Both the position numbers and the translations under genes were made by a program. The notes beneath the pieces are model-generated. The model saw nothing but the letters and a program-made list of their open reading frames with translations, was not told the origin of the DNA and did no database searches. Below, piece after piece: positions 48,099 through 57,277 of a DNA stretch of 64,000 nucleotides. Origin of the DNA: Gammaproteobacteria bacterium (GTDB taxonomy: Bacteria; Pseudomonadota; Gammaproteobacteria; Ga0077536); the NCBI GenBank assembly GCA_021773835.1, contig JAJFJQ010000028.1:372001-436000 (forward strand). The letters are read 5' to 3'. The first letter of the stretch is position 1, and every line of letters starts with the position of its first letter.

Positions 48099-48197
48099 GT
48101 GCCAGTAGCAGCGCGCAATCGAGTCACGGCCTCGGCGGGCAGCCTCTGTACAAGCCCGGTCAAGAGCCATCCAGGAACTCAATCCCGCTTCGAATGA
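48099..48197 (+). CDS. 32-residue leader ORF coupled to the outer-membrane barrel gene
   Basis: GTG at 48099 is preceded by a strong ribosome site (GAGGGAGA). The frame runs 32 codons and ends in a TGA that overlaps the ATG of the next gene (ATGA, 48194-48197). The downstream gene has no ribosome site of its own, so ribosomes finishing this ORF may reinitiate on it. The peptide has no recognisable domain. This is an inference from signals, not homology. Confidence 0.4.
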   Translation: MPVAARNRVTASAGSLCTSPVKSHPGTQSRFE

Positions 48198-49516
48198 AAT
48201 CTCGACAACTCGCAATTGTCTTTGCAGCGCTCTTTTTTGTTGCGCCGCAACAGGTGGGTTCTATTGAGCTTTATAACGCCGATGGGCGGAAGGTTACAGC
48301 GCAAACCACGTTTCTCGGTGGGATCCAAGCAGCCACCGGAATAAATTATGGCGTTGGTGCATTCGACACGCTCGGCGAAACCGAACGCCAAACGTTGTCA
48401 TTAGGACTCAAGCCGCGCTTCGATCTCGAGTGGGCATTGCCGAGTTCGACGCTTTACAGCGCATTCAGCATGGTGGCGGCGACCACGATGTTGGACGGTG
48501 AATTGTCGGGACAAATCGTACGCTCCGGTGATCGCGCCATCGATACGGACTCAACAGCCATAGGATGGCGGAACGACACCGTTGATCTGTCCATCGGGGG
48601 CCAAGATTTCGCTATCGGTGATGGCTTTTTCATCGGCGATGGCAATTTCAACCAAGGCCCGCCAGACGGGCAGTATTGGATCGGTGCGTTCTCAGCTTGG
48701 CGAAATTCCGCAATCGCGCGGATCAACACCCAACCAGTGCGGGGAGATATTTTCTGGTTGCGTTCGGATGATGACCTTGGTGATGCGCGCATCGCCGGGA
48801 TAAATCTGGAGACCACCACCAAAGACACCTTTGGTACGCTCGGCTTTATGTACGTTGAAATCTTCGACGACAACGATGCTTTAGCGCTGTCCGGCATGCG
48901 GGTGACGAGTATTCGCGGTGCCGATATCAAGTTTCCCGGTATCGACAATTTGAAATTCTTCGGCGAGTTTGTGATGGAGCGCGGCAATAGTGATCTGACT
49001 GGTCGCGACAACAACGCCAATGCTTGGTACATCGAAGGTAATTATCAATTCGCTACCGTACCGTGGAAGCCAAAACTATTCTTGCGCTACTCGCATTTCT
49101 CCGGCGACGAAGGCGACAGCGACGACAACGAAGAATATCGCGGCTCGTTCTTCACGATTTTCAAACGCGATTGGGATACCTGGTATCAAGGAGAGATCAC
49201 CGGCGAATTCCATTTGTTCAATCAAAATCAAGAAACAACCATGGCTAAATTAAAGGTCTTTCCGCGCCCTAATTGGTCTCTCGGTATGTGGTATTACACG
49301 CATAATCTCGACACGCCACAGTATTTTGGTACACCGGTCACCGATACCGATTGGGCCGAAGAGGTCAATGTTGGGGTGGAGTATTTCCAGAGCGATCGGT
49401 TGTATACGTTCTTGGGCTTTGCTTGGGGCACGCCGCATCAGGGCGCAATCGATGCGTTCGGTGGACGTGACGACATTTATGTTCTTGAACTGTTTGTGTC
49501 CTACACCTACCGTTAA
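48194..49516 (+). CDS. Outer-membrane beta-barrel protein (alginate-export/porin-like)
   Basis: 440 residues with a signal peptide (MKSRQLAIVFAALFFVAPQQVGS) and many alternating, aromatic-rich strands (for example KPKLFLRYSHFSGD, WSLGMWYYTHNLD, RLYTFLGFAWGTPHQ), ending in YVLELFVSYTYR, a typical barrel terminus. Resembles AlgE-like export barrels, but no alginate genes are present. Translation may depend on the short leader ORF. Followed 18 bases later by an AhpD-like gene. Confidence 0.75.
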   Translation: MKSRQLAIVFAALFFVAPQQVGSIELYNADGRKVTAQTTFLGGIQAATGINYGVGAFDTLGETERQTLSLGLKPRFDLEWALPSSTLYSAFSMVAATTMLDGELSGQIVRSGDRAIDTDSTAIGWRNDTVDLSIGGQDFAIGDGFFIGDGNFNQGPPDGQYWIGAFSAWRNSAIARINTQPVRGDIFWLRSDDDLGDARIAGINLETTTKDTFGTLGFMYVEIFDDNDALALSGMRVTSIRGADIKFPGIDNLKFFGEFVMERGNSDLTGRDNNANAWYIEGNYQFATVPWKPKLFLRYSHFSGDEGDSDDNEEYRGSFFTIFKRDWDTWYQGEITGEFHLFNQNQETTMAKLKVFPRPNWSLGMWYYTHNLDTPQYFGTPVTDTDWAEEVNVGVEYFQSDRLYTFLGFAWGTPHQGAIDAFGGRDDIYVLELFVSYTYR

Positions 49517-49534
49517 ACTATCGGAGACAAGTCT

Positions 49535-49945
49535 ATGGCGACTGTTAAGCTCATCGAATATGAAGACGCATCGAGTGACGTGCGCGAGATCTATGATGAT
49601 ATACGGGCGTTTCGCAAAACCGATTTCATCAATAATTTCTGGAAGGGCTTGGCCAACAACCCCGAGCAGCTACGGAGAACATGGACCGGCATTAAAGAAG
49701 TCATGGCGCCAGGCGCTTTGGATCCCTTAACAAAAGAGCTCATCTACATTGCGGTATCCGTCGCTAACAAGTGTGAATATTGTATCCATTCGCATACCGC
49801 TGCTGCCCGCGCAAAAGGTATGAGCGATGAGCAGCACGCAGAGTTGATGGCGGTTATCGGCATGGCGCATTCAACAAATGGACTTGTAACTAGCATGCAG
49901 TTACCGGTCGATGATGCGTTTAAGGTGGAGGCCGCGGCACCGTAG
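49535..49945 (+). CDS. Carboxymuconolactone decarboxylase/AhpD family protein
   Basis: 136 residues, all-helical, with the AhpD redox motif CEYCIHSH (Cys80, Cys83, His87). Members are peroxidase-associated reductases or decarboxylases; the Cys pair favours a thiol-redox or peroxide role here. Good ribosome site (GGAGACA). Co-transcribed with the barrel gene 18 bases upstream. What couples the two is unknown. Confidence 0.85.
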   Translation: MATVKLIEYEDASSDVREIYDDIRAFRKTDFINNFWKGLANNPEQLRRTWTGIKEVMAPGALDPLTKELIYIAVSVANKCEYCIHSHTAAARAKGMSDEQHAELMAVIGMAHSTNGLVTSMQLPVDDAFKVEAAAP

Positions 49946-50548
49946 CTGCGCACGAAAGCTAACCAACTGGTTCATCCGGCGATTTCAGAAACGAAGTCTT
50001 ACCCCTAGCCGTAATGTGCGTCCCGGTAGTGGTGTAAAGGCGGTTAAAGGGGACGCACTCATTTTTCTGAAATCCGCTATCGCAGCGAATGTTATTTTCC
50101 TCTCGACTGGCAGTTTGTGGCCGCCCCGGCCGATCAGGAGGCATAGCGAACGGCTGCTTTCCAACAAGCCGACATTCAACACTGGGTTTTGAGCGGCACA
50201 ATGGTGCTCAAAGCGAACAAACCACACGAGAGACAAGCCCTAGAATCTCTTAATCTGGCTTTCCCCTTGCAGCCATGATGTGTCGGCGTATCGATATGCG
50301 CTAGAGGGTGCTCACGGACAGAAATATTTTGCCCACACGACATTCCGACGAACTAGTAATTGGCCCTTATTCTTCTCGTGATGAGCGGAATTGCCGCGTT
50401 GAAAAAATGGCGAGTAAGTTTGTTAATGAACTGACGGCATTCAAACTTAACTTGTCCCTGGCGGGGCAATTATTCTGCACCGGGGTGAGGCTAAACCTAT
50501 CGCAGGAGTCCATTGACACTGTCTGTCGCAATCGTTCACTATACCGAG
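49946..50548. other. Non-coding region before the zinc-type TonB module
   Basis: About 600 bases with no convincing gene. Holds one copy of a divergent repeat (50043-50125) and a TTGACA with AGGAG just upstream at 50504-50518, which could serve as -35 or, read as TTG, as an alternative start of the next gene. I looked for a Zur-type palindrome and saw none that was convincing. Confidence 0.4.
50043..50125 (+). repeat. Divergent direct repeat, left copy
   Basis: Begins GTTAAAGGGGACGCACTCAT. A second copy at 53063-53140 on the same strand shares GTTAAAGGGGA exactly and weaker similarity beyond it (ATTTTT, CCGCT). The words resemble scars left around REP-associated (Y1) transposase elements in gammaproteobacteria. 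No transposase frame remains. Confidence 0.45.
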
Positions 50549-50860
50549 ATGGATTCGACCAGTTTTCGTACTAGCGTTAGTCGTAAGCATTGGCTGTACG
50601 GTCTGCTGGCTGCGTGTCTACTCGTTTTTCAGACGGGTAATGTCATCCATGACCTAGACATCGCTGCGCATGATGAAGATTCGAAATGTGAAATCTGCGA
50701 CCTGTTTGTAGCATCGAGCGATGATACCGATGCGATCGTTGCGACGAACACTGAAATCGTTTGCGAAGCTGCGAACATCGAATTCGCATCATTCGAGATC
50801 GCAAATGACAGCAGCCGTGTCAACGCCCCCCCTATAAGAGCGCCTCCTTACCTCAGCTAA
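50549..50860 (+). CDS. Small secreted protein with CxxC, upstream of zinc-type receptor
   Basis: 103 residues from ATG 50549 (a TTG at 50513 would add 12). N-terminal signal or anchor (HWLYGLLAACLLVFQTGNVIHD), then a His/Asp-rich stretch and CEICDLF (CxxC). Small Cys/His proteins of DUF2946-like type often precede TonB receptors for metals, so metal binding or delivery is plausible. It ends 79 bases before the receptor gene. Exact family uncertain. Confidence 0.6.
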   Translation: MDSTSFRTSVSRKHWLYGLLAACLLVFQTGNVIHDLDIAAHDEDSKCEICDLFVASSDDTDAIVATNTEIVCEAANIEFASFEIANDSSRVNAPPIRAPPYLS

Positions 50861-50938
50861 CAAATTGCCCTCAGCTATTGCGCAAGGCTTCGCGGCTCTG
50901 CGTGCACCCGCATTGTTAGTTTTTGGAGGAATCGTAGC

Positions 50939-53026
50939 ATGTCATGCTGCCAAATCTTCGTTGGTTCACTGTTTTTGCTCGTCACGGTCGTAGCTTTTGC
51001 AGACGACAAGTATCGCCATCCAGAGAGTCGACCAATCGATGAAATCATTGTCACTGCCGATCCGTTGGAGGGCGTTGACAGCCATTTTGTAGCACCCGTA
51101 ACTGTGCTCGACGAAAAAGTATTACGTCGGGAATCGAGCCGGTCTATCGGTGAGACGGTCTCAAATCAGCTGGGGGTGAATTCTAGCGACTTTGGTGCAA
51201 GCGTTGGGCGACCGATCATTAGAGGCCTGGGCGGAGGGCGCGTTCGGGTGCTAGAAGACGGGATCGGTACGATGGACTTATCCACGATCAGCGGCGATCA
51301 CGGTGTGGCGATCGAAAGTATATTCGCCAAGCAAGTTGAAATATTACGCGGACCGGCGACATTGCTGTACGGCAGCGGGGCAAGCGGCGGTTTAGTCAAT
51401 GTCGCCAATGGGCGGATCTTGTCCGTAGCTCCTGAAGCGGTCGAGGCGAAGGCCTACGGTCACTACGACACAGCGTCCGATGGTTGGCTCGGTGCAATCG
51501 AATTGAATGCTGGTATTGGTGAAGCGTTTGCTTTGCATTTCGACGGCCTAAAGCGGGACACAGACAACATTAACATTCCGGGGTTTGCAGAAATTGTACC
51601 CGATACCGGCGAACGCTCCGGCACATTGCCGAATAGCGATAACGAAAGCCACAACTTCTCCGGCGGCGGTTCTTACATTGGTACACGCGGGTTTATCGGA
51701 TTCAACGTTTCGCGATTGGAGAACGAATACGGCGTACCGGGTGCGCACCACCATGAGGAAGAAGAAGAAGGTGAGGAGGAGGAACTAGGCGGTACCCGCA
51801 TCGATATGCGCCAAACTCGCTACGATGTGAAGGGTGCTTACGATTTTAGTGGCAGTTGGTTTCAGCAATTCAAGGGTCGTTTCGCTTACAACGACTATGA
51901 ACATGACGAAATAGAAGGCAGCGGCGAAATTGGAACGCAGTTCGAAAACCAGGAGTTCGAAGGTCGAGTCGAACTTATTCATCGACCGTTAGGGCGGTGG
52001 AACGGTGTAGTTGGACTCCAATTTCAGGACCGGGATTTCGCCGCCGTCGGCGAGGAGGCTTTTGTGCGGCCATCCGAACTCGATTCGATCGCCGCATTTA
52101 TTTTTGAGAAAGCGGATTTTGATAAATTCCATTTAGATTTCGGGCTCCGCGGAGAATTTCAAGACGCCGAGAGCAACGATTCACCCGGTAGTACGTCGCA
52201 TAATTTGTTGAGCTTGTCGGCAGGCACAACGTACGAATACCTCGCAGGATACGAAATCGGCATTAGCGCCACACGGTCACAACGGGCCCCTACGATAGAA
52301 GAATTGTTCGCCGGCGGCCCGCACCTCGCGAGCAACACATTCGAGATCGGCGATGTGAATCTTGGCGAAGAAACCTCGCATAACATCGATATTTTTTGGC
52401 GCAAAGTCGTTGGACGTTATAGATTCGATTTCACACTGTTCTATAACAGCGTATCGGACTTTGCTTTCTTGCAATCGAATGACCGAAATGCTGATGGGAT
52501 CGCCGATCGCGTTGAAGCAGACTTCTTGGAAACTGGAGAAATTGTCGACGAAGACGACGCGTTGCTGCTGGTTAATCAACGACAAACGGATGCGGAGTTT
52601 TGGGGATTCGAAGTTGAAACGCGGGTAACCTTGATCGATGATTCTCTCGATTTTGTCGAGCTCCGCCTCTGGTCCGATTACGTCAACGGTGAATTGGATC
52701 GTGGTGGCAATGTACCGCGTCTGCCGCCGCTACGTTTTGGCGGTGGCCTCGAATGGGAACGTGATAGGGCATATGCGGGTGTGTCGGCGGTGCGGGTCAC
52801 CGAGCAGGATGATGTCGGTATGCTCGAAACTGATACGGACGGTTATACGATGGTTAATATCCACGCAGGGTATACAGTGCCGCTTAGTAACGGTCGTTCG
52901 GTTACAATATTTGCACGTGGAACGAATCTAAGTAATGAACAAGCGCGGCGGCACACATCGTTCGTTAAAGATCTCGCACCATTGCCAGGGATCTCCGGGT
53001 TGTTCGGGATCAGAGCGAGCTTTTGA
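50939..53026 (+). CDS. TonB-dependent receptor, ZnuD-like (probable zinc or haem uptake)
   Basis: 695 residues with a signal peptide, a plug domain (IDEIIVTADPLEGVDSHFVAPV as TonB box region, then RPIIRGLGGGRVRVLEDG and LRGPATLLYGSGASGGLVNV) and a beta-barrel ending in GISGLFGIRASF. A surface loop at about 270-285 is His/Glu-rich (HHHEEEEEGEEEE), as in ZnuD-type zinc receptors. A ribosome site (GGAGG) precedes the ATG. Substrate inferred from the loop and the small CxxC neighbour. Confidence 0.85.
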   Translation: MSCCQIFVGSLFLLVTVVAFADDKYRHPESRPIDEIIVTADPLEGVDSHFVAPVTVLDEKVLRRESSRSIGETVSNQLGVNSSDFGASVGRPIIRGLGGGRVRVLEDGIGTMDLSTISGDHGVAIESIFAKQVEILRGPATLLYGSGASGGLVNVANGRILSVAPEAVEAKAYGHYDTASDGWLGAIELNAGIGEAFALHFDGLKRDTDNINIPGFAEIVPDTGERSGTLPNSDNESHNFSGGGSYIGTRGFIGFNVSRLENEYGVPGAHHHEEEEEGEEEELGGTRIDMRQTRYDVKGAYDFSGSWFQQFKGRFAYNDYEHDEIEGSGEIGTQFENQEFEGRVELIHRPLGRWNGVVGLQFQDRDFAAVGEEAFVRPSELDSIAAFIFEKADFDKFHLDFGLRGEFQDAESNDSPGSTSHNLLSLSAGTTYEYLAGYEIGISATRSQRAPTIEELFAGGPHLASNTFEIGDVNLGEETSHNIDIFWRKVVGRYRFDFTLFYNSVSDFAFLQSNDRNADGIADRVEADFLETGEIVDEDDALLLVNQRQTDAEFWGFEVETRVTLIDDSLDFVELRLWSDYVNGELDRGGNVPRLPPLRFGGGLEWERDRAYAGVSAVRVTEQDDVGMLETDTDGYTMVNIHAGYTVPLSNGRSVTIFARGTNLSNEQARRHTSFVKDLAPLPGISGLFGIRASF

Positions 53027-53423
53027 CATTGCTACGGCACCCATCTCAGCTAATCGCAATGGGTTAAAGGGGAGGCATTGATTTTTTTGGTAAGCCGCTC
53101 TCGACGCTAATAGTACTTTGCCCCTCGGCTGTTGGCTGTTATGTATCCTCGTAGTCGCTGAGCTGTCGGTTAGTTATAAATACGTAAACTGTCGCCAATT
53201 CGGCACCGCATGAGCGAATAATCAACCCACATAGGGTAACTAGTTCGGGACGCCGACAAAGATCTCTGCTGGCTGACAGTGAGGTGCGAGCATTCAGCGT
53301 GTCAATCAGATCGAAACTACGACTCGAATCCGTAAGATCGAGCCCAAGATTTTACAAAGAAGGGCCTAGCGCAAACGTCGATGATGGTATCTGCGGCTGG
53401 CTGATATCCCCGCGTTGTCATGC
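53027..53423. other. Non-coding region after the zinc-type receptor
   Basis: About 400 bases. The right copy of the repeat lies at 53063-53140; the rest shows no gene, RNA or repeat I can support. Confidence 0.4.
53063..53140 (+). repeat. Divergent direct repeat, right copy
   Basis: Begins GTTAAAGGGGAGGCATTGAT, in the same orientation as the copy at 50043. Together they bracket the small CxxC gene and the ZnuD-like receptor. The two have diverged strongly, so any mobility is old. Confidence 0.45.
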
Positions 53424-53894
53424 CTATTCGTAACGCCGGCCTTCGTGTTCTAACCATCCTGCTGGATGCTCGCCACGTGGATCGTGATGCGTCCAATGGA
53501 TCACGCCACCACGATCATTCATTTCGAATTGACCGCGAAACCTAACTTTGTCGCCGCGTTTTAAATTTTCAATACGTGGTGCTAAGTCGATGTTGTGAGC
53601 AACCAGCAGCGTTTGGCCATTGGCAAGCTTCAAAATGAAGCGTTGATGGCGGCTACCTTCATTATCGTCCGCTAGCAAGCGGCCAACGACCCCGATCGAC
53701 TCGACCATTTTGCCATCAACGGATTCACCAAAATGCGCGGGCTCCGACGCGCTTCGCCCGGTGGCTGGATCGATCCGGTCCGGTGCCGGAGTCGAATTTG
53801 AGGTGGGGCCCGCGTTCAGGAGGTAATAGGCCACTACCACGACCAGCGCAATGATGGTGCCGTATGGTTTTCTGGTGCCTGATTTCTGATTCAT
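53424..53894 (-). CDS. DUF3465 protein
   Basis: 156 residues: one N-terminal membrane segment (about 13-28), a variable linker, and a DUF3465 domain of OB-like type: RLLADDNEGSRHQRFILKLANGQTLLVAHNIDLAPRI...GDKVRFRGQFEMND and the closing HWTHHDPRGEHPAGWLEH. Probably periplasmic; function unknown. Eighteen bases after uup on the same strand. Confidence 0.85.
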   Translation of the reverse strand: MNQKSGTRKPYGTIIALVVVVAYYLLNAGPTSNSTPAPDRIDPATGRSASEPAHFGESVDGKMVESIGVVGRLLADDNEGSRHQRFILKLANGQTLLVAHNIDLAPRIENLKRGDKVRFRGQFEMNDRGGVIHWTHHDPRGEHPAGWLEHEGRRYE

Positions 53895-53912
53895 TGCAGT
53901 CTGAGGGTTATC

Positions 53913-55805
53913 CTATTGCATTGATTCGAGTTCGCCCCAGCGCTCGATCGCTTGGTCGAGTTCAGTTTGGCATGCGGCGAGGCGGTGGATGATGGGTTGC
54001 GTCTGCTCAAATGGTCGTTGGTAAAATCCCGCGGCACTCGTTTGCTCATGGAGCGCACTGAGTTCTGCCTCTAGCTCGTCGATCCGAGATGGTAGCTGAT
54101 CGAGTTCGTGTTTGAGTTTGAAGGTCAGTTTTTTGTTGCTAGAGGATTCTACTATCACCAGCGGATCATTGCGGGTCACTTCAACGGACCGGTTCGGGAG
54201 CTTATCGACATCTGTCAGCACATTCCCCTGACGCAACCAGTCGCTGTACCCACCGACATAGCTACCGATCTTCCCAGCGCGTTCAAATACCAATGTACTG
54301 GTGATCACGTTATCGAGAAATTCTCGATCATGGCTAACGACAATAAGCGTGCCACGATATTCACTCAACCGTGCCTCTAGTACTTCTAATGTCTCGACAT
54401 CCAGATCGTTCGTGGGTTCGTCGAGTACCAGTAGATTAGTCGCACGGGTAAACAGGCGCGCGAGAATCACTCGATTACACTCACCGCCGGAGAGCGACCG
54501 GATTGGGGTCATTGCGCGCTTTGCACTAAATAGAAAGCCGCGGAGGTAACCAATGACGTGGCGTTCTTTGCCTTCGATCAGAATATGATCACGCCCATCG
54601 CCGACGATTTCTGCCACCGATTTATTTGGGTCCAGCTGTTCGCGAAGCTGGTCAAAATAGCCAACTTCAAGATTCGTACCGAGCTTAACCGTGCCGGACG
54701 ATGGTTCGAGTTGGCCCAGCAATATCCGTAGAAGCGTACTTTTGCCGACGCCGTTGTTGCCGATTAAACCGATACGGTCGCCGCGAATGATCTTAATCGA
54801 TAGTTTCTCGATCAATGGTTCATCGTCGTAGCTGTAAGAAATATTTCTGGCTTCGATAACCTTGCGCCCGGAACGTTCTGCTTCCTCGACGTGGATCCGC
54901 GCCTTGCCGTCGGGCTTAATGCGCGCGGCATATTCTCGGCGCATCGCCTCGAGTGCGCGCACGCGCCCTTCATTGCGCGTGCGTCTTGCCTTGATCCCTT
55001 GCCGGATCCAGGTCTCCTCACTTTGTAGTCTTTTATCAAATAGCGCGTTGTCGCGCGCCTCTTCTTCTGCGGCCTTTTCTTTATCGCGCAAGTAGGTACG
55101 GTAATCGCCGGGCCAACTGCGAAGCCGGCTACGATCGATCTCGACAATGCGGGTTGCAAGGCGTTGTAGGAAGGCGCGATCGTGTGTGATAAACAGCACG
55201 CTACCGGCGAAACCGCGGATCCGGTTTTCCAACCATTCGATGGTGCTGAGATCGAGGTGGTTGGTCGGTTCATCAAGCAGTAGCAGATCCGGGTTGCACA
55301 CGAGCGCCCGCGCCAAGCCAACCCGACGTTGCCATCCGCCGGACAACTCGCCGAGTAACTTGTCGGCTGGCAGCCCTAGATCGGTAAGGACAGTGTCGAC
55401 CTGTTGGTCGATGTTCCAACCGCCGTGAGATTCGATCCGGCGCTGCAGCGATTCAAGTTCTCGTAAACCACTGCTACCGAGGTCTTCGCTAGACCGTTGT
55501 TCATACAGACCGATTAATTCACGTAACTCACCTAAACCGGCGGCGACATAATTACGGACCGTCAGGTCTAAAACACTGGGTAACGCTTGGTCGAGTTGGC
55601 TTACTTGGACGCCGGCGCTGAAGCGGATCTCACCGTGGTCCGGCTCAATTTCGCCTGTAATCAACTTCAACAGCGTGGTTTTGCCGGCGCCGTTGCGGCC
55701 AATCAAGCACACCCGTTCACCCCGCTCGATGGCAAACTCCGATTCTTTCAGGATCGCCTGGTCACCGAAGGCGAGCGACACCTGTTCGAAGGTAAAAATG
55801 GCCAT
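53913..55805 (-). CDS. uup: ABC-F ATPase Uup
   Basis: 630 residues with two nucleotide-binding domains: Walker A IGRNGAGKTT and IGNNGVGKST, signatures LSGGWQRRVGLARAL and LSGGECNRVILARLF, Walker B LLLLDEPTNHLD and LLVLDEPTNDLD. A C-terminal coiled coil (about 550-630) is the mark of Uup, which prevents precise transposon excision and acts on ribosomes and replication intermediates. No membrane domain. Preceded by a PaiB-like gene. Confidence 0.93.
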   Translation of the reverse strand: MAIFTFEQVSLAFGDQAILKESEFAIERGERVCLIGRNGAGKTTLLKLITGEIEPDHGEIRFSAGVQVSQLDQALPSVLDLTVRNYVAAGLGELRELIGLYEQRSSEDLGSSGLRELESLQRRIESHGGWNIDQQVDTVLTDLGLPADKLLGELSGGWQRRVGLARALVCNPDLLLLDEPTNHLDLSTIEWLENRIRGFAGSVLFITHDRAFLQRLATRIVEIDRSRLRSWPGDYRTYLRDKEKAAEEEARDNALFDKRLQSEETWIRQGIKARRTRNEGRVRALEAMRREYAARIKPDGKARIHVEEAERSGRKVIEARNISYSYDDEPLIEKLSIKIIRGDRIGLIGNNGVGKSTLLRILLGQLEPSSGTVKLGTNLEVGYFDQLREQLDPNKSVAEIVGDGRDHILIEGKERHVIGYLRGFLFSAKRAMTPIRSLSGGECNRVILARLFTRATNLLVLDEPTNDLDVETLEVLEARLSEYRGTLIVVSHDREFLDNVITSTLVFERAGKIGSYVGGYSDWLRQGNVLTDVDKLPNRSVEVTRNDPLVIVESSSNKKLTFKLKHELDQLPSRIDELEAELSALHEQTSAAGFYQRPFEQTQPIIHRLAACQTELDQAIERWGELESMQ

Positions 55806-55881
55806 TAGTTACTGATAGAAAAAATTGGTACGAACAATTTCATAGGTCCGTAGCGCGTGATGGATTCAAAGTTCGAGACCA

Positions 55882-56502
55882 TCACAAGGTTTCGCGCGTT
55901 AGCTCGGCCAGCCGGCGCGCGTCATCCCCGCCGTCGATCTCGAGAGCGGCAATGATGTTTTCACGGTCTGTAGTCGACCGGTTTTGGCCCAATTTAAACT
56001 TGCCTTGAATGTCGCTTATCTCGATCTCAAAAGCGACGGTGGCACGTACCAGTTGCTGCACCATCGAGGCGTCGAAATCCGCCTGCCAGGGATCTGCGCG
56101 TTGAGATTCGTGTTGCGCCGTGAGTGTTTCCAAAACCTGGCGGTGGTCGCTTGCGGCGTCCAAAACACGGAAGCGACCGTAGACGTGGACCACGACGTAG
56201 TTCCACGTCGGCACGCCAGGATCGCTATAAAGAGACGGCGACACATAGGCATGTGGTCCCTGAAATATAACCAAGGCATCTGCTTTGGCCTCTGCTAACT
56301 GACGCCAATGGGAATTCGCGCGGGCCATATGCGCGAGCAGCCGTGTGCGATCCGGGTCATAGATAAATGGGAGGTGGGTTGCAAACGGGCGGTCGTCGAG
56401 CATTGAGATCAAGGCGCCGAAGTTGTCGGCCTCGATAATGTTCCGCAAGCGCTGTGCGTCGGTTTCGTTGAAGTGAGCGGGGATATACATAGCTGTATCC
56501 AA
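55882..56502 (-). CDS. PaiB-like FMN-binding negative transcriptional regulator family protein
   Basis: 206 residues with the PaiB family marks MYIPAHFNETD at the start, ATHLPFIYD, HMARANSHWRQL, VIFQGPHAYVSPSLY and PTWNYVVVHVYGRF. The fold is the split-barrel flavin-binding one. Known PaiB represses protease and sporulation genes in Bacillus; in proteobacteria the role is not established. Seventy-six bases upstream of uup on the same strand. Confidence 0.9.
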   Translation of the reverse strand: MDTAMYIPAHFNETDAQRLRNIIEADNFGALISMLDDRPFATHLPFIYDPDRTRLLAHMARANSHWRQLAEAKADALVIFQGPHAYVSPSLYSDPGVPTWNYVVVHVYGRFRVLDAASDHRQVLETLTAQHESQRADPWQADFDASMVQQLVRATVAFEIEISDIQGKFKLGQNRSTTDRENIIAALEIDGGDDARRLAELTRETL

Positions 56503-56786
56503 AATTAGCGTGGCCTTAAGCAGTGGCCTGATGAGTGTTGATCGGGAGGATTCTAATCAATATCGCATTCTTGATCCTGGAAACACGTCGCCACATCATA
56601 AGAACCCGTGCGCGACCTGCCGGATCTCAGCATCTACGGTCCGATTGAGAATCAAACCGGATGCCTTAGCGCGGTTAGATTGCGGCGCTCAATTGATCTA
56701 GTATGTATCGACGATCCGAAGGTTCACACGCGTAGAGGCGATGTTCAAAGCGTCGGCGCGTCCATGCATAAAGGGAGGGGCTGCCA

Positions 56787-57197
56787 ATGCCGCGCAAGAC
56801 CGGTGTGCAAGAAAATCGAGGCCATACCTCGACTGATGATTTCATAACACGTACGTATATCCTGCCGATCCTGGCCGATAAAGTCAGGCGCAAAGCGATC
56901 ACCGACGAACACCGCGCCAACCCAATCGGGAAACCCGGCTTGGCGGGTGAGGCCGGGGTTGGACACAGTGAAGACCTTCGCCGCGTACTCGATAAATTCC
57001 GACGTGCGCCGCAGACCGGAAAGTACGTAATGGTCCAGGTTAAGGCCCATGCCGATTATCGGATCGGAATCGCCTCGGGGATCCGCGGCAAGCCTTTAAA
57101 GATGCTGTCGAAATCGTTTGTGTCACAGGAAGAGTGCGAACACGGCATTTTTCTCAAGCGCGTGCAAGACATCATGTCTTTGTATGGCGTGCGTTAA
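56787..57197 (+). CDS. Small subunit homologue of N,N-dimethylformamidase
   Basis: 136 residues with a strong ribosome site (GGGAGGGG). The segment from about 41 to 132 (EHRANPIG, then DLRRVLDKFRRAPQTGKYVMVQ, YRIG, KPLK at 102-105, and EHGIFLKRVQDI) lines up, as I recall it, with the small subunit of Paracoccus dimethylformamidase. Its place 80 bases before the large-subunit gene supports the call. The small subunit stabilises the large one and is needed for activity in known enzymes. Confidence 0.7.
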   Translation: MPRKTGVQENRGHTSTDDFITRTYILPILADKVRRKAITDEHRANPIGKPGLAGEAGVGHSEDLRRVLDKFRRAPQTGKYVMVQVKAHADYRIGIASGIRGKPLKMLSKSFVSQEECEHGIFLKRVQDIMSLYGVR

Positions 57198-57230
57198 GCT
57201 GACTTCTAAATAAAAAAATACGCCCGACTC

Positions 57231-57246
57231 AGTGACGTAAATCACA
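57231..57246 (+). promoter_or_regulatory. CRP/Vfr-like palindrome between the amidase subunit genes
   Basis: AGTGACGTAAATCACA matches the CRP consensus TGTGA-N6-TCACA at nine of ten fixed positions. It lies 31 bases before the large-subunit ATG and within a longer imperfect palindrome (57229-57251). At RNA level it could also form a hairpin. Binding is unproven. Confidence 0.3.
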
Positions 57247-57277
57247 CTGGGTTTGCTCGTGTCACGGGAGAGAATCA

